Below are positions 35,333 to 45,261 of a stretch of DNA of 64,000 bases, in pieces (within the stretch, counting starts at the first letter, position 1; each line of letters starts with the position of its first letter). The translations under genes were made by a program, and so were the position numbers. The stretch is from Paracoccus bogoriensis. GTDB taxonomy: Bacteria; Pseudomonadota; Alphaproteobacteria; Rhodobacterales; Rhodobacteraceae. The notes under the pieces are model-generated. The model worked only from the letters and a program-made list of their open reading frames with translations, was not told the origin of the DNA and did no database searches. The DNA is taken from contig NZ_JAHYSR010000001.1 in NCBI RefSeq assembly GCF_019431455.1, positions 1 to 64,000 on the forward strand, given 5' to 3'.

Positions 35333-36649
35333 ATGTCCATGTCCTCTGCCATGAATGCCGGCGTCGCCGGGCTCGCGGCGAATGCCTCGCGTCTGGGAAC
35401 CATCTCGGACAATATCGCGAACTCTTCAACCTTCGGCTACAAGCGGATGGAAACCGAATTTACCTCGGTCGTGTTGAACCAGCAGCGCGTGGCGGGGATC
35501 TACTCGGCGGGCGGTGTGCGCGCCACCACTTCGCGCGTGATTGATACCGACGGCTCGCTGGTCACGACCTCGAATCCGCTGGACATCGCGATATCGGGAC
35601 GCGGCTTCCTGCCCGTCACCTCCATCGTCGATCTGAACAACAATTCGGCGAATCTGCCCTTCATGATGACCCGGACCGGGGCCTTCGACACGGATGCGAA
35701 CGGTATCCTGCGAACCAGCAGTGGTCTGGTCCTTCTGGGTTGGCCAGTTGATGCCAATGGTAACATCCCGACCGTCTCGCGTGACACGATGGGCCAGTTG
35801 GAGCCTGTGCGGATCCAGGCAAACCAGACCTCGGGGGATCCGACGACGCGGATCTCGCTTGGTGTGAACTTGCCCGCCAGCGAAACCGCTGCTGGCGCGA
35901 CGGGCGTGACCCTGCCGATGCGTGTCGAATATTACGGCAACCTTGGCACGGCCGAGTCGCTCAGCTTCACCTTCTCGCCCGACACGACAGCGACCGTCGG
36001 AACCTCGAATACCTGGACCATGGTCATCAGCGACAGCGCGACCGATGCGGCGCTGAACCCGATTGCCAGTTACCGGATCGTCTTTGACGGCTCGCAGGCG
36101 CATGGTGGCAGTATCTCATCCATCACGACCCTGACAGGACAGGCCTACGACCCCGCGACAGGCAACATCCCGATCCAGGTCGGCGGCGGAATGCTGGACC
36201 TGTTCGTCGGAACCCCCCTCGGCAATGCAGGCCTGCGGCAGTTCGCCTCAAGCTTCTCGCCGACCAACGTGATCAAGAACGGATCGGCTGCGGGCAACCT
36301 GCTTGGGGTCGAGATAGATGCCGACGGTTTCCTGACAGCTTCCTATGACAGCGGTTTCACGCGGCGGCTCTATCAGGTTCCGCTCGTTGACGTGCCCAAC
36401 GCCAACGGACTTGCGACTTCAGATGGCCAATCCTACCGCATTTCGCCCAATTCAGGCAGTTTCTTCCTGTGGGATGCGGGCGACGGCCCGACGGGAACGA
36501 TCCTTGGTTACGCGCGCGAGGCGTCCACGACTGACATTGCGCAGGAACTCACAAACCTCATCACCACCCAGCGCGCCTATTCGTCGAATGCAAAGATCGT
36601 TCAGACCGTGGACGAGATGTTGCAGGAAACCACCAATATCAAGCGCTGA
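35333..36649 (+). CDS. flgE: Flagellar hook protein FlgE
   Basis: The 438-residue protein begins MSMSSAMNAGVAGLAANASRL and shows the rod/hook motif ISDNIANSSTFGYKR. A FlgE D2-type central region follows, and the C-terminus ends in ELTNLITTQRAYSSNAKIVQTVDEMLQ, shared by the axial proteins. It is exported by the flagellar type III system and polymerises into the hook. Shorter hooks of about 400 residues are common, so the length is normal. Confidence 0.93.
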   Translation: MSMSSAMNAGVAGLAANASRLGTISDNIANSSTFGYKRMETEFTSVVLNQQRVAGIYSAGGVRATTSRVIDTDGSLVTTSNPLDIAISGRGFLPVTSIVDLNNNSANLPFMMTRTGAFDTDANGILRTSSGLVLLGWPVDANGNIPTVSRDTMGQLEPVRIQANQTSGDPTTRISLGVNLPASETAAGATGVTLPMRVEYYGNLGTAESLSFTFSPDTTATVGTSNTWTMVISDSATDAALNPIASYRIVFDGSQAHGGSISSITTLTGQAYDPATGNIPIQVGGGMLDLFVGTPLGNAGLRQFASSFSPTNVIKNGSAAGNLLGVEIDADGFLTASYDSGFTRRLYQVPLVDVPNANGLATSDGQSYRISPNSGSFFLWDAGDGPTGTILGYAREASTTDIAQELTNLITTQRAYSSNAKIVQTVDEMLQETTNIKR

Positions 36650-36668
36650 CGCCTGATGGGAGACGCAG

Positions 36669-38120
36669 ATGAGCATCACCCGCGCCTTGTCGAACGCCAT
36701 GTCCGGTCTGACCGCCACCGCACGCGGGACCGAGCTGGTATCGGCCAACATCGCCAACGTCATGACACCGGGCTATGCGCGGCGCGAATTGGCAATCAGT
36801 CCACAGGCCATGGGCGGCAATATGGGGGGGGTGCGGATAGATGGCGTGGTGCGCGCCGTGAACCTGTCCTTGCTTTCGGAAAGTCGCTTGGCAAGTGCCG
36901 GTCAGGGGGAGGCCGCGACAAGGGCAGCCTTTCTGTCCCTGATCGAAAATGTGATCGGAATACCGGGACAGGCGGATGGCCTGGCTTCGCGCCTGTCGGA
37001 TTTTCACTCCTCGCTGGTCTCGGCCGCCGCGCGGCCGGATGACGACCTGCGTCTGCAGCAGGTACTGTCCTCCGCCACGGCGCTTGCGCGCGCCTTTGCG
37101 ACGACGACCGATGCCCTGCAATCCGCCCGGACAGAGGCCGACCGTGCCATCGCCTCGGAGATCGCGACGTTGAACGACGGATTGCAGCAGGTCGCGACCC
37201 TGAACCGTCGGATTTCTGCGCTGGAAGCTACTGGCAAGGATGCCGCTTCCTTGATGGATGAGCGGCAGAGGGTCGTGGATCGCCTCGCGACCATAATTCC
37301 GGTGAAAGAGGTAGCGCGCGAGGGCAGCAAGATCGCGCTTTTCACACGAGAGGGGCTTGCCCTACTTGACGGAACGCAGCCTTTGCAGCTGGGCTTCGCG
37401 TCCTCGCCGGTGATTGGCGCGCAGTCCGATGTTGGAAGCCCGCTTTCGCTGGTTTCAGTGGACGGAACCGAACTGGCGCCTGCGCAGATGAGCCTGCTGG
37501 GTGGCGGTAGTCTTGCGGGGCATTTCGCGATCCGCGATCAGATTGCGCCCGTGCTCCAGCGCGATCTTGATCTACTGGCGCTGGACCTCCTGTCAAGGCT
37601 GTCAGAGGCTACGGTCGATCCGACCCTGGGCGGGGGGGCCGGGCTTTTCACCGATGCGGGCGGCGTGGCCACGGCTGCCGGGGTGACCGGCCTCGCGGGC
37701 CGCATCACGATCAACGCTGCGGTTGATCCGTCGCAGGGGGGAGCGCTGTGGCGGATGCGTGCGGGCATGGGCGCACCGACGTCCGGCCCTGTGTCTGAGT
37801 CCGCGCGCCTGAACGCGATGGCGGCAGCGCTTGATGCCGTGCTTCCGGCGGCTGGTGGTCCCGTGACGGGCGCAAGGGCGTCCTTAGCGGATCGGATGGC
37901 CGAGTTCAGCGCGATCGTAACAAGTCGACGGGTCGGCTCCGAGGCAGAGCTGGCCACGAGGAACGCTCGATTGAACACGATCGGCGAACGCATGTTGACC
38001 GGCAGCGTGGACAGCGATGCCGAAATGCAGAAGCTGCTCCAATACGAGCAGGCCTATGCCGCCAATGCAAGGGTGATCCGCGCCTTGGACGACATGATCG
38101 ACCAGCTTCTGAGGATCTGA
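36669..38120 (+). CDS. flgK: Flagellar hook-associated protein 1 FlgK
   Basis: The 483-residue protein has the N-terminal axial motif SNAMSGLTATARGTELVSANIANVMTPGYARR and the C-terminal KLLQYEQAYAANARVIRALDDMIDQLL. It joins the hook to the filament. It is 19 bases behind flgE with GGGAGACGC as ribosome site and one base ahead of flgL. An intermediate coiled-coil region (about 140-200) is typical. Confidence 0.92.
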   Translation: MSITRALSNAMSGLTATARGTELVSANIANVMTPGYARRELAISPQAMGGNMGGVRIDGVVRAVNLSLLSESRLASAGQGEAATRAAFLSLIENVIGIPGQADGLASRLSDFHSSLVSAAARPDDDLRLQQVLSSATALARAFATTTDALQSARTEADRAIASEIATLNDGLQQVATLNRRISALEATGKDAASLMDERQRVVDRLATIIPVKEVAREGSKIALFTREGLALLDGTQPLQLGFASSPVIGAQSDVGSPLSLVSVDGTELAPAQMSLLGGGSLAGHFAIRDQIAPVLQRDLDLLALDLLSRLSEATVDPTLGGGAGLFTDAGGVATAAGVTGLAGRITINAAVDPSQGGALWRMRAGMGAPTSGPVSESARLNAMAAALDAVLPAAGGPVTGARASLADRMAEFSAIVTSRRVGSEAELATRNARLNTIGERMLTGSVDSDAEMQKLLQYEQAYAANARVIRALDDMIDQLLRI

Positions 38121-38121
38121 G

Positions 38122-39138
38122 ATGACCATTTCAACGATCGGAGATCAGGCCCGCTTTTTCGCGCAAAGCCTTGCTACAAACCGGCTGAAGCAGTCGTTGC
38201 AGGCCCTGACACAAGAAATGTCCAGCGGCGAGGTCGCCAATATCGGGACCAGGTTGCATGGCAACACGCGCCTGCTCGGCACAATCGAGGCGCGGATTGG
38301 CGCATTGCAGCAGTTTCAGCGCAACGCGCTGGATGCCGCCATTTTGCTGGACGGGGTTCAGCACGCGCTTGATGGTGCGCGCGAAGTTGCTTCGGGACTC
38401 GGCATCGAACTTGCGACCGAGCTTTTCGCCCATGACGCGCTATCGCTGCGCAACCGTTCGGACCGTGCCGCCACAGCGCTGAACCAAGTCGTCGAGCGGC
38501 TGAACTTTGCCGTAGGGGGGCGCTTTGTGCTGTCGGGTCTGGCCAGCGACCTGCCGCCTCTGGTGTCAGGCTCGCAGATTGTCTCCATGCTGTCCGCGGT
38601 CACGGCCGGGTTGACCAGCGCGGATGACGTGCGCCAGGCCGTCAGCGCGTGGTTCGACGCCCCGCCGGGCGGGGGCGGCTTTCTGGATCATGCCTATCAC
38701 GGCACGGTCGGCGAGCCGCAGATCATCCCGGTCTCGGGTGACAGAGCCATCGCTCTCCACAGCTCGGCCGCAGCACCCGAACTTCGCGACCTGCTCAAGG
38801 CGCTGTCACTTGCCGCACTGCCCGCACAGGGAGCGCTGGCGGGAAGCCCGGCCGAGCAGCGGGCACTGATCCTCGACGCGGGCTCCGCGATGATCGAGGC
38901 CGACCGCAATATTGTCGCGGAAATCGCACGCGTTGGCCTCTTGCAGCAGTCGGTCGAACAGGCTCAAGTCGCGAATGCTGCGGCCTTGACGATCCTCGGG
39001 GCACGGAGAAACGACATGCGTTCGGCCGATCCGTTTGAGACCGCAGCCGCCCTTTCCGAGGTCCAGAGTCAGATCGAGGCCATGTATGCGGTCACGGCAC
39101 GGCTGTCCAAGCTCAAGCTGGTGAACTTCCTCAGATGA
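38122..39138 (+). CDS. flgL: Flagellar hook-associated protein 3 FlgL
   Basis: The 338-residue protein is flagellin-like: an N-terminal helix region (LATNRLKQSLQALTQEMSSGEVANIG) and a C-terminal helix region ending YAVTARLSKLKLVNFLR. It forms the second hook-filament junction. It overlaps flgI by four bases (ATGA), which indicates translational coupling. Confidence 0.88.
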   Translation: MTISTIGDQARFFAQSLATNRLKQSLQALTQEMSSGEVANIGTRLHGNTRLLGTIEARIGALQQFQRNALDAAILLDGVQHALDGAREVASGLGIELATELFAHDALSLRNRSDRAATALNQVVERLNFAVGGRFVLSGLASDLPPLVSGSQIVSMLSAVTAGLTSADDVRQAVSAWFDAPPGGGGFLDHAYHGTVGEPQIIPVSGDRAIALHSSAAAPELRDLLKALSLAALPAQGALAGSPAEQRALILDAGSAMIEADRNIVAEIARVGLLQQSVEQAQVANAAALTILGARRNDMRSADPFETAAALSEVQSQIEAMYAVTARLSKLKLVNFLR

Positions 39139-40238
39139 TCAGGTTTCTTATTTCCACGCTTGTCGTGCTTGTTCTGGCCGGCTCCGCCACTGCGGTTCCG
39201 GTCAGGATAAAGGATCTCGCAGACTTCGACGGGGTCCGAGGCAATGACCTCGTCGGTTACGGCCTAGTGGTGGGTCTTGATGGCAGCGGGGACAGCTTTC
39301 GCAATGCGCCCTTCACCGAAGAGATGCTGGCCAGTCTCCTGGAGCGTCTTGGCGTGAACGTCACCGACGAAGCGCTTCGATCCAAGAACGTGGCGGCAGT
39401 GATCGTAACGGCGACGCTGCCGCCCTTTGCACGGTCAGGCAGTCGGATTGACGTGAATGTCTCGGCGATCGGTGATGCCAAAAGCCTGCTAGGCGGCACA
39501 CTTGTGATGACGCCTCTGAAGGCCGCAGACGGGAACATCTATGCCGTCGCACAGGGCTCGATCATCGCCGGCGGTGTTTCAGCCGCGGGCGAAGGTGCGC
39601 GCGTTGTCGATGGTGTGCCCACGACCGGCAAGATCCCGGTCGGCGGTCGCGTCGAACGCGAAGTCGAGTTCGACTTTGCCGGGATCGACACGATCCGCAT
39701 TGCGCTGCGGAATGCCGATTTCACCACAGCCACGCGGGTCGAGGATGCAATCAACCGCGACTTTCAGCGCCAGCTTGCTGTCACGCTGGACAGCGGGACG
39801 GTGCTTGTGAATTTTCGCAACTTGGGCGCGGTCAATCCGGCCCGAGTGGTCGGCCGGATCGAGAACTTGCAGATCGAGCCCCAGGACCGGGCAAAGGTTG
39901 TCATCGATCACAAGTCCGGCACGATCGTGGTCGGCGAAAGCGTTCGCATCTCGCGGGTGGCGGTTTCGCAGGGTGGCTTGACCTTGAGGGTGAGCGAGGC
40001 GCCCGTCGTGTCCCAACCCAATCCTTTTGCAGCGGGGGAAACGGTCACCGTTCCCCGCTCGCGTGCCGAGATCGAGAACCGGCCGGGCATCGGCTTTGTC
40101 GAACTGTCGTCCGAGGTCAGTCTTGGCGATTTGGTGGATGGGCTCAACGCATTGGGTGTTCGGCCTCGCGACATGATCGAAATCCTCAAATCCATCCATA
40201 CGGCAGGGGCGCTGCATGCTGACTTGATCATCGAATAG
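39135..40238 (+). CDS. flgI: Flagellar P-ring protein FlgI
   Basis: The 367-residue protein has a Sec signal peptide (MIRFLISTLVVLVLAGSATA). The P-ring motifs are VRIKDLADFDGVRGNDLVGYGLVVGLDGSGD, IDVNVSAIGDAKSLLGGTLVMTPL and the end LNALGVRPRDMIEILKSIHTAGALHADLII. It assembles in the periplasm around the rod. It closes the flagellar run; the 277 bases after it (40239-40515) hold no gene I can support. Confidence 0.95.
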   Translation: MIRFLISTLVVLVLAGSATAVPVRIKDLADFDGVRGNDLVGYGLVVGLDGSGDSFRNAPFTEEMLASLLERLGVNVTDEALRSKNVAAVIVTATLPPFARSGSRIDVNVSAIGDAKSLLGGTLVMTPLKAADGNIYAVAQGSIIAGGVSAAGEGARVVDGVPTTGKIPVGGRVEREVEFDFAGIDTIRIALRNADFTTATRVEDAINRDFQRQLAVTLDSGTVLVNFRNLGAVNPARVVGRIENLQIEPQDRAKVVIDHKSGTIVVGESVRISRVAVSQGGLTLRVSEAPVVSQPNPFAAGETVTVPRSRAEIENRPGIGFVELSSEVSLGDLVDGLNALGVRPRDMIEILKSIHTAGALHADLIIE

Positions 40239-40515
40239 GCGATCATCGCCGCCGCGACGTTTCCGGACATGGCAGGCTTACGGGCGATGCAAGAGATCGG
40301 ATCTCACAGACTTCAAGCCAGTCGGGCGGGACTGAATCTCTGCGCGGTCACAGTGTTCGGCCCCGGCATCTTGTGGAACGGGTTTCCCCGCCATCACATG
40401 CGCCTTGGCCGCCTAAAGCCGCGCTTGGCCCTGCCGTGGAACATCCGTCCGATCTGTCTGTTATGACGGCCGATCCGCAACCTGAACCCGGCGGGCTCGA
40501 TGCAGGAGACAGCGC

Positions 40516-41373
40516 ATGACCGACTATCCGCACCCCCCTTTTCCCGAACAGCAACAGGATCTGCCCGGCAGCTTCCGCAAGATGGACCCCGTGCCCGACC
40601 ACGGTGAGGACAGCTGGCGCGGCTCGGGCCGGCTGGAGGGGCTGGTTGCTCTCGTTACCGGCGCCGACAGCGGCATCGGACGCGCTGTCGCCATTGCCTA
40701 TGCCCGTGAAGGTGCCGATCTGGCGTTGGTCTGTCTGAACGAGACCGAGGACATGCAGGACACCGCGCGGCTGGTCCGCGAGGCGGGCCGCGAATGCCTG
40801 GTGATCCGGACCGATCTGTCCGAAGCCTCCAATTGCCGCGACGCGATCACGCAGACCGCAAAGCGCTTCGGTCGTATCGACATTCTGGTGAACAACGTCG
40901 CCCACCAGCGCAGCTTTGCCAGGATCGAGGATATCGACGACGAGGAATGGCGTTACACCTTTGCCACCAATATCGACGCGATGTTCTACCTGACCAAGGC
41001 GGCGCTGGCATACATGGGCAAGGGCGCCTCGATCATCAATACATCGTCGGTCAATGCCGACCAGCCCAACCCGGAGCTGCTGGCCTATGCGACGACCAAG
41101 GGCGCGATCCAGAACTTTACCGCCGGTCTGGCGCAGATGCTGGCCGAGCGTGGCATCCGCGCCAATGTCGTGGCCCCCGGCCCGGTCTGGACCCCATTGA
41201 TCCCTGCCAGCTTTCCGGGCGACAAGGTCAGCACCTTCGGGCAGAACTACCCGATGGGCCGCCCCGCTCAGCCGGTCGAGCTTGCTTCGGCTTTCGTCAT
41301 GCTGGCCGAGCCGATGTCCAGCTACATCTCGGGCGCGACCATCGCCGTCACGGGCGGCAAGCCGATCATCTGA
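40516..41373 (+). CDS. SDR family oxidoreductase (YghA-like)
   Basis: The 285-residue protein has an N-terminal extension (PPFPEQQQDLPGSFRKMDP...HGEDSWRGSGRL) typical of YghA/GsiB-like SDRs. The Rossmann motif is VTGADSGIGRAVAIAYARE, followed by NNVAHQ, catalytic Ser in TSSVNADQP and Tyr-x-x-x-Lys in AYATTKGA. The end IAVTGGKPII is the usual C-terminus. It reduces a carbonyl with NAD(P)H; the natural substrate is unknown, and the family is often stress- or stationary-phase-linked. Confidence 0.85.
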   Translation: MTDYPHPPFPEQQQDLPGSFRKMDPVPDHGEDSWRGSGRLEGLVALVTGADSGIGRAVAIAYAREGADLALVCLNETEDMQDTARLVREAGRECLVIRTDLSEASNCRDAITQTAKRFGRIDILVNNVAHQRSFARIEDIDDEEWRYTFATNIDAMFYLTKAALAYMGKGASIINTSSVNADQPNPELLAYATTKGAIQNFTAGLAQMLAERGIRANVVAPGPVWTPLIPASFPGDKVSTFGQNYPMGRPAQPVELASAFVMLAEPMSSYISGATIAVTGGKPII

Positions 41374-41630
41374 GGGGCGCGCTGGACGGATTCGCCTTGC
41401 GCGGCGCCGGTCCGGGCGGAGGCGCGCCGCGCCTGGTTCCCGCCATGGCAGGCGGGCGCATCTTCGACCCGCCCGGCGCCCTTCCGCGGCCTGCCCAGCC
41501 CCCTGCATGACGCGGCCGGGCGCCGCCACGTTGCGCCCGCCGCTTTTTGCTGGAATGCGCGCGCCGTTTCTGGTCTGAGAGGACGAGGCCGGCGCAACGC
41601 AGTCCGGCAAGTGGTCCGAGGCAGCAGACG

Positions 41631-42245
41631 ATGAGCATTCACCTTTATCCCAACGATCTTCCCGATGATCTGGACCTCGGTCCGGTCGTAGCCATCGACA
41701 CCGAGACGATGGGTCTGGATCCCCGCCGCGACCGTCTGTGTCTGGTGCAGCTGTCGTCGGGCGATGGCGAGGCTCATCTGGTCCAGATTGATCGTGGCCA
41801 GACCGAGGCGCCGAACCTGACGCGCCTGCTGACCGATCCCCAGGTGCTGAAACTGTTCCATTTCGGTCGTTTCGACATTGCCGCGCTGGAAAACGCCTTC
41901 GGTGTCGTGACCTCGCCGGTCTGGTGCACCAAGATCGCCTCGAAGCTGGTGCGGACCTATACCGACCGGCATGGTCTGAAATATCTTCTGAACGAGCTGG
42001 TCGGCGTCGATGTCAGCAAGCAGCAGCAGACCAGTGACTGGGGTGCCGCCGATCTGAGCGACGCGCAACTGGAATACGCGGCGTCTGACGTGCTGTATCT
42101 GCACCGCCTGAAAGAGGCGCTGGAAGAGCGTCTGAAGCGCGAGAACCGGCTGGGTCTGGCGCAGGCCTGCTTTGACTTTCTGCCCGCGCGCGCCCATCTG
42201 GACCTTCTGGGCTGGAGCGACGAAAGCGACGTTTTCCGGCATTGA
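41631..42245 (+). CDS. rnd: Ribonuclease D-like 3'-5' exonuclease (short form)
   Basis: The 204-residue protein has only the DEDDy exonuclease domain: Asp and Glu in VVAIDTETMGLDP, Asp in FHFGRFDIAALEN and Tyr/Asp in LEYAASDVLYLHRL. Full-length RNase D adds HRDC domains, which are missing here; this short form is usual in Rhodobacterales as I recall. It trims the 3' ends of tRNA or other small RNAs. ATG 41631 is the chosen start. Confidence 0.85.
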   Translation: MSIHLYPNDLPDDLDLGPVVAIDTETMGLDPRRDRLCLVQLSSGDGEAHLVQIDRGQTEAPNLTRLLTDPQVLKLFHFGRFDIAALENAFGVVTSPVWCTKIASKLVRTYTDRHGLKYLLNELVGVDVSKQQQTSDWGAADLSDAQLEYAASDVLYLHRLKEALEERLKRENRLGLAQACFDFLPARAHLDLLGWSDESDVFRH

Positions 42246-42297
42246 ACGAACGGATCGGCCCGGACAGGATTTGACGACCAGACGCAGGAGCAGGCGC

Positions 42298-43242
42298 GTG
42301 ACGGATTACATCGAAACGGCGCGGCGGGTCATCGCCACCGAGATCGCGGGCCTGAAGGCGCTGGCTTCGACCCTGGGCGACGAGTTCTCGCGCGCGGTGG
42401 CGATGATGCTTGAGGTGCGGGGTCGGGTAATCGTCTCGGGCATGGGCAAATCGGGCCATGTCGGACGCAAGATCGCGGCCACTTTGGCCTCGACGGGGAC
42501 GCCGGCGCAATTCGTCCACCCCGCCGAGGCCAGCCACGGCGACCTGGGCATGGTGACCAAGACCGATCTGGCGCTGGTTTTGTCCAACAGCGGCGAGACT
42601 CCGGAACTGGCCGATCTGATCGCCCATACGCGGCGCTTCAAGATCCCGCTGGTGGGCGTGGCCTCGCGGCCCGGCTCGACGCTGCTCAGGCAATCGGACG
42701 TGGCGCTGGTCCTGCCACAGGCACGGGAAGCCTGCGGCAACGGGATCGTGCCCACGACCTCGACCACGATGACGCTGGCGCTTGGCGATGCGCTGGCCAT
42801 CGCCCTGATGGAGCATCGCCGCTTCACCCCCGAGCATTTTCGCACATTTCATCCCGGCGGCAAGCTGGGCGCGCTTCTGGCGAAGGTCGGCGACCTGGCC
42901 GGCCGCGACCTGCCTCTGGTCGCGCAGGACGCCCCCATGTCCGAGGCGCTTCTGGTCATCAGCCAGAAAGGCTACGGCGTCACCGGCGTCACCGATGAGG
43001 ACGGACGCCTGGTCGGGATCATCACCGATGGCGACTTGCGCCGCCACATGGAGGGCCTGTTGTCGCGCCGCGCCCACGAGGTGATGACCCGCAGCCCCCG
43101 CGTGATCGAGCCCGAGGCTCTGGCCGCGGCCGCCCTGGCCGAGATGCAGGCCCGCAAGATCACCTGTCTTTTCGCGGTCGAGGATGGTCGCCCCGTCGGC
43201 ATCCTGCACATCCATGACTGCCTGCGCGCCGGGTTGGTGTGA
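42298..43242 (+). CDS. kdsD: Arabinose-5-phosphate isomerase (KpsF/GutQ)
   Basis: The 314-residue protein has an SIS isomerase domain (VSGMGKSGHVGRKIAATLAST, LSNSGETPELADLI) followed by two CBS domains (SEALLVISQKGYGVTGVTDEDGRLVGIITDGDLRR and VMTRSPRVIEPEALA). It converts ribulose 5-phosphate to arabinose 5-phosphate, the first step of Kdo synthesis for lipopolysaccharide. GTG 42298 is seven bases from AGGAG. It leads the lptC-lptA-lptB run with a three-base gap. Confidence 0.94.
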   Translation: MTDYIETARRVIATEIAGLKALASTLGDEFSRAVAMMLEVRGRVIVSGMGKSGHVGRKIAATLASTGTPAQFVHPAEASHGDLGMVTKTDLALVLSNSGETPELADLIAHTRRFKIPLVGVASRPGSTLLRQSDVALVLPQAREACGNGIVPTTSTTMTLALGDALAIALMEHRRFTPEHFRTFHPGGKLGALLAKVGDLAGRDLPLVAQDAPMSEALLVISQKGYGVTGVTDEDGRLVGIITDGDLRRHMEGLLSRRAHEVMTRSPRVIEPEALAAAALAEMQARKITCLFAVEDGRPVGILHIHDCLRAGLV

Positions 43243-43245
43243 CGC

Positions 43246-43821
43246 ATGGACCGCACGCGCGTCGTCCGGTCGTTGCGTGTAATCCTGCCTCTGGCGGCGC
43301 TGGCGATGCTGTCCACGCTGTTCTTGTTCTCGCGCGGGTCCGAGACCGAATCGCGCATTCCCTATGCGCAGGTCGATGCCGAGGCAATGGCCCGCGATCC
43401 GCGCCTGGTCGCGCCCGAATATGCCGCTGTCACCGAGGACGGCACCCGGATCAGTCTGATGGCCAGCACCGCGCGCCCCGACGGCGAGCGCGCCGAAGCC
43501 GAGGCGCTGCGACTGGACTGGCAGCGCCCCGACGGCTTGGGCGCGATGCTGGTCGCGCCGAACGGCGGGCTGGCCGATGGCCGCATCCGGCTGGACGGCG
43601 GGGTCCGCATGACGACCAGCACCGGCTGGCAGATGGACGCGCCGCGCATCGACGCGGCCACCGACCGATCCGAGATCATCGCCGATGACGGGATCGAGGC
43701 CAAGGCGCCCTTTGGCCGGATCAGCGCCGGCCGGATGCGGCTTGAGCCCGGCGATGACGGCGAAACGGGTGCCGCGGTCTTGAATTTCTCGGGCGGCGTG
43801 CGTCTGATATACCAGCCCTGA
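43246..43821 (+). CDS. lptC: LPS export protein LptC
   Basis: The 191-residue protein has one N-terminal membrane helix ([17 protein letters not shown]) and a periplasmic beta-jellyroll with [20 protein letters not shown] and [26 protein letters not shown]. It bridges LptBFG in the inner membrane to LptA. It sits between kdsD and lptA in the conserved order. Confidence 0.9.
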   Translation: MDRTRVVRSLRVILPLAALAMLSTLFLFSRGSETESRIPYAQVDAEAMARDPRLVAPEYAAVTEDGTRISLMASTARPDGERAEAEALRLDWQRPDGLGAMLVAPNGGLADGRIRLDGGVRMTTSTGWQMDAPRIDAATDRSEIIADDGIEAKAPFGRISAGRMRLEPGDDGETGAAVLNFSGGVRLIYQP

Positions 43822-43833
43822 GCCGCCCGGAGG

Positions 43834-44331
43834 ATGACGAAGATGCTGCGCTATCTGCCCGCTCTGGCCCTTGTGGTCGCGCTTCCGGCCTGGGGCCAGA
43901 ACCTGACCTTCGGGGGAATGCGCGCCGATACTGCCGCCCCGGTCGAGATCGCCGCCGACGCGCTGGCTGTGAACCAGTCCGATGGCACGGCGGTCTTTAC
44001 CGGCAATGTCGTGATCGGGCAGGGCCCGATGCGGCTGTCGGCGCGCCGCGTGGACGTGACCTATGCCGAGGGCGGCACGAGCCGCATCCGCCTGCTGCGT
44101 GCCGAAGGCGACGTGACGCTGGTCTCGGGCGAGGATGCGGCCGAGGCGCAAGAGGCGCTTTACGATGTCGAAGCCGGGCAGGTCACGCTGATCGGCGATG
44201 TGATCCTGGCGCAGGGCGGCAACGTGCTGACCGGCCAGCGGATGGAGGTCGATCTGGCCACTGGGGCTGCCCGCGTCGAAGGCCGCGTCCGCACCATTCT
44301 GCAACCTGGCCAGCAGGGCGGGGGGAACTGA
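43834..44331 (+). CDS. lptA: LPS transport periplasmic protein LptA
   Basis: The 165-residue protein has a signal peptide ([19 protein letters not shown]) and an OstA-type beta-jellyroll: [42 protein letters not shown] and [36 protein letters not shown]. It ferries lipopolysaccharide across the periplasm. Its stop shares one base with the lptB start. Confidence 0.92.
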   Translation: MTKMLRYLPALALVVALPAWGQNLTFGGMRADTAAPVEIAADALAVNQSDGTAVFTGNVVIGQGPMRLSARRVDVTYAEGGTSRIRLLRAEGDVTLVSGEDAAEAQEALYDVEAGQVTLIGDVILAQGGNVLTGQRMEVDLATGAARVEGRVRTILQPGQQGGGN

Positions 44332-45071
44332 TGCCCGACGCGCCCCGGGACGGTCTTCAGGTCCGCAAGCTGCGAAAATCCTACCGCAACCGGCTGGTCA
44401 TCCGTGAGGTGTCGGTCGATCTGCGCCGGAGCGAGGTCGTGGCGCTGCTGGGCCCGAACGGCTCTGGCAAGACGACGTGCTTCTACTGTATCGCCGGGCT
44501 GGTCGTGCCCGATGCGGGGCAGGTCATGATCGACGGCCAGGACGCGACGCGCCTGCCCATGTTCCGTCGCGCCCGCATGGGCATCGGCTACCTGCCGCAG
44601 GAAATGTCGATCTTTCGCGGCCTGACGGTCGAGCAGAACATCATGGCCGTGCTGGAGGTTGCGCTGGACGACCCCCGCCACCGCCGCGACCGGCTCGAGG
44701 AATTGCTGGCCGATTTCTCGATCACCCATCTGCGCGGCGCGCAGGCCCTGGCCCTGTCGGGCGGCGAGCGGCGGCGGGTCGAGATCGCGCGCTGCCTTGC
44801 CTCGAACCCGGCCTTTCTGCTTCTGGACGAACCTTTTGCGGGCGTCGATCCGATTGCCGTGGGCGAGATCCGCGCGCTGGTCCATGACCTGAAGTCGCGC
44901 GGGATCGGCGTGCTGATCACCGATCACAACGTGCGCGAGACGCTTGGCATCGTGGACCGCGCCTATATCCTGCATGACGGGCATGTGCTGATGTCGGGCA
45001 CGACCGACGAGATCGTCGCCGATCCCCGAGTCCGCGAGGTCTATCTGGGCGAAGGCTTCCGCATGGCCTAG
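44331..45071 (+). CDS. lptB: LPS export ABC transporter ATPase LptB
   Basis: The 246-residue ATPase has Walker [16 protein letters not shown], signature [15 protein letters not shown], Walker [15 protein letters not shown] and [18 protein letters not shown]. It powers extraction of lipopolysaccharide by LptFG. The start (TGATG) is coupled to the lptA stop. In many proteobacteria rpoN follows; here the next gene is hpf. Confidence 0.95.
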   Translation: MPDAPRDGLQVRKLRKSYRNRLVIREVSVDLRRSEVVALLGPNGSGKTTCFYCIAGLVVPDAGQVMIDGQDATRLPMFRRARMGIGYLPQEMSIFRGLTVEQNIMAVLEVALDDPRHRRDRLEELLADFSITHLRGAQALALSGGERRRVEIARCLASNPAFLLLDEPFAGVDPIAVGEIRALVHDLKSRGIGVLITDHNVRETLGIVDRAYILHDGHVLMSGTTDEIVADPRVREVYLGEGFRMA

Positions 45072-45073
45072 GC

Positions 45074-45102
45074 GTGCCCCCGTGCGCAAGGCACCGCTTT
45101 TT
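45074..45102 (+). terminator. Possible terminator after lptB
   Basis: GTGCC (45074-45078) can pair with GGCAC (45090-45094), followed by CGC and five T. The stem is short, so confidence is moderate. A consensus TTGACA lies just downstream. Confidence 0.4.
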
Positions 45103-45126
45103 CGATCACGCCGCCGTGGCTGGCCG

Positions 45127-45156
45127 TTGACACAAGGGGCGCGCTGTCACCAAATT
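45127..45156 (+). promoter_or_regulatory. Candidate hpf promoter
   Basis: A perfect -35 TTGACA at 45127-45132 is followed after 18 bases by CAAATT, a weak -10. It lies about 105 bases upstream of the hpf start, after the lptB terminator-like hairpin. Confidence 0.35.
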
Positions 45157-45261
45157 GAGATATGCAGGGGTGGCCCCGGCCCCCCTGCGCGCACCCCGCG
45201 CCGGCGCGTGGCAACCGCAAGGTCGCCCCTGCGGGGCGCGGGCAACCGAAGAGGAGGCATG

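Noticed and set aside
40269..40466. A 65-codon frame between flgI and the SDR gene
   Set aside because: No ribosome site, no promoter and a composition like a chance frame.
42013..44304. Long minus-strand frame opposite rnd, kdsD, lptC and lptA
   Set aside because: It is an antisense artefact of high GC content; the four plus-strand genes are all recognisable.
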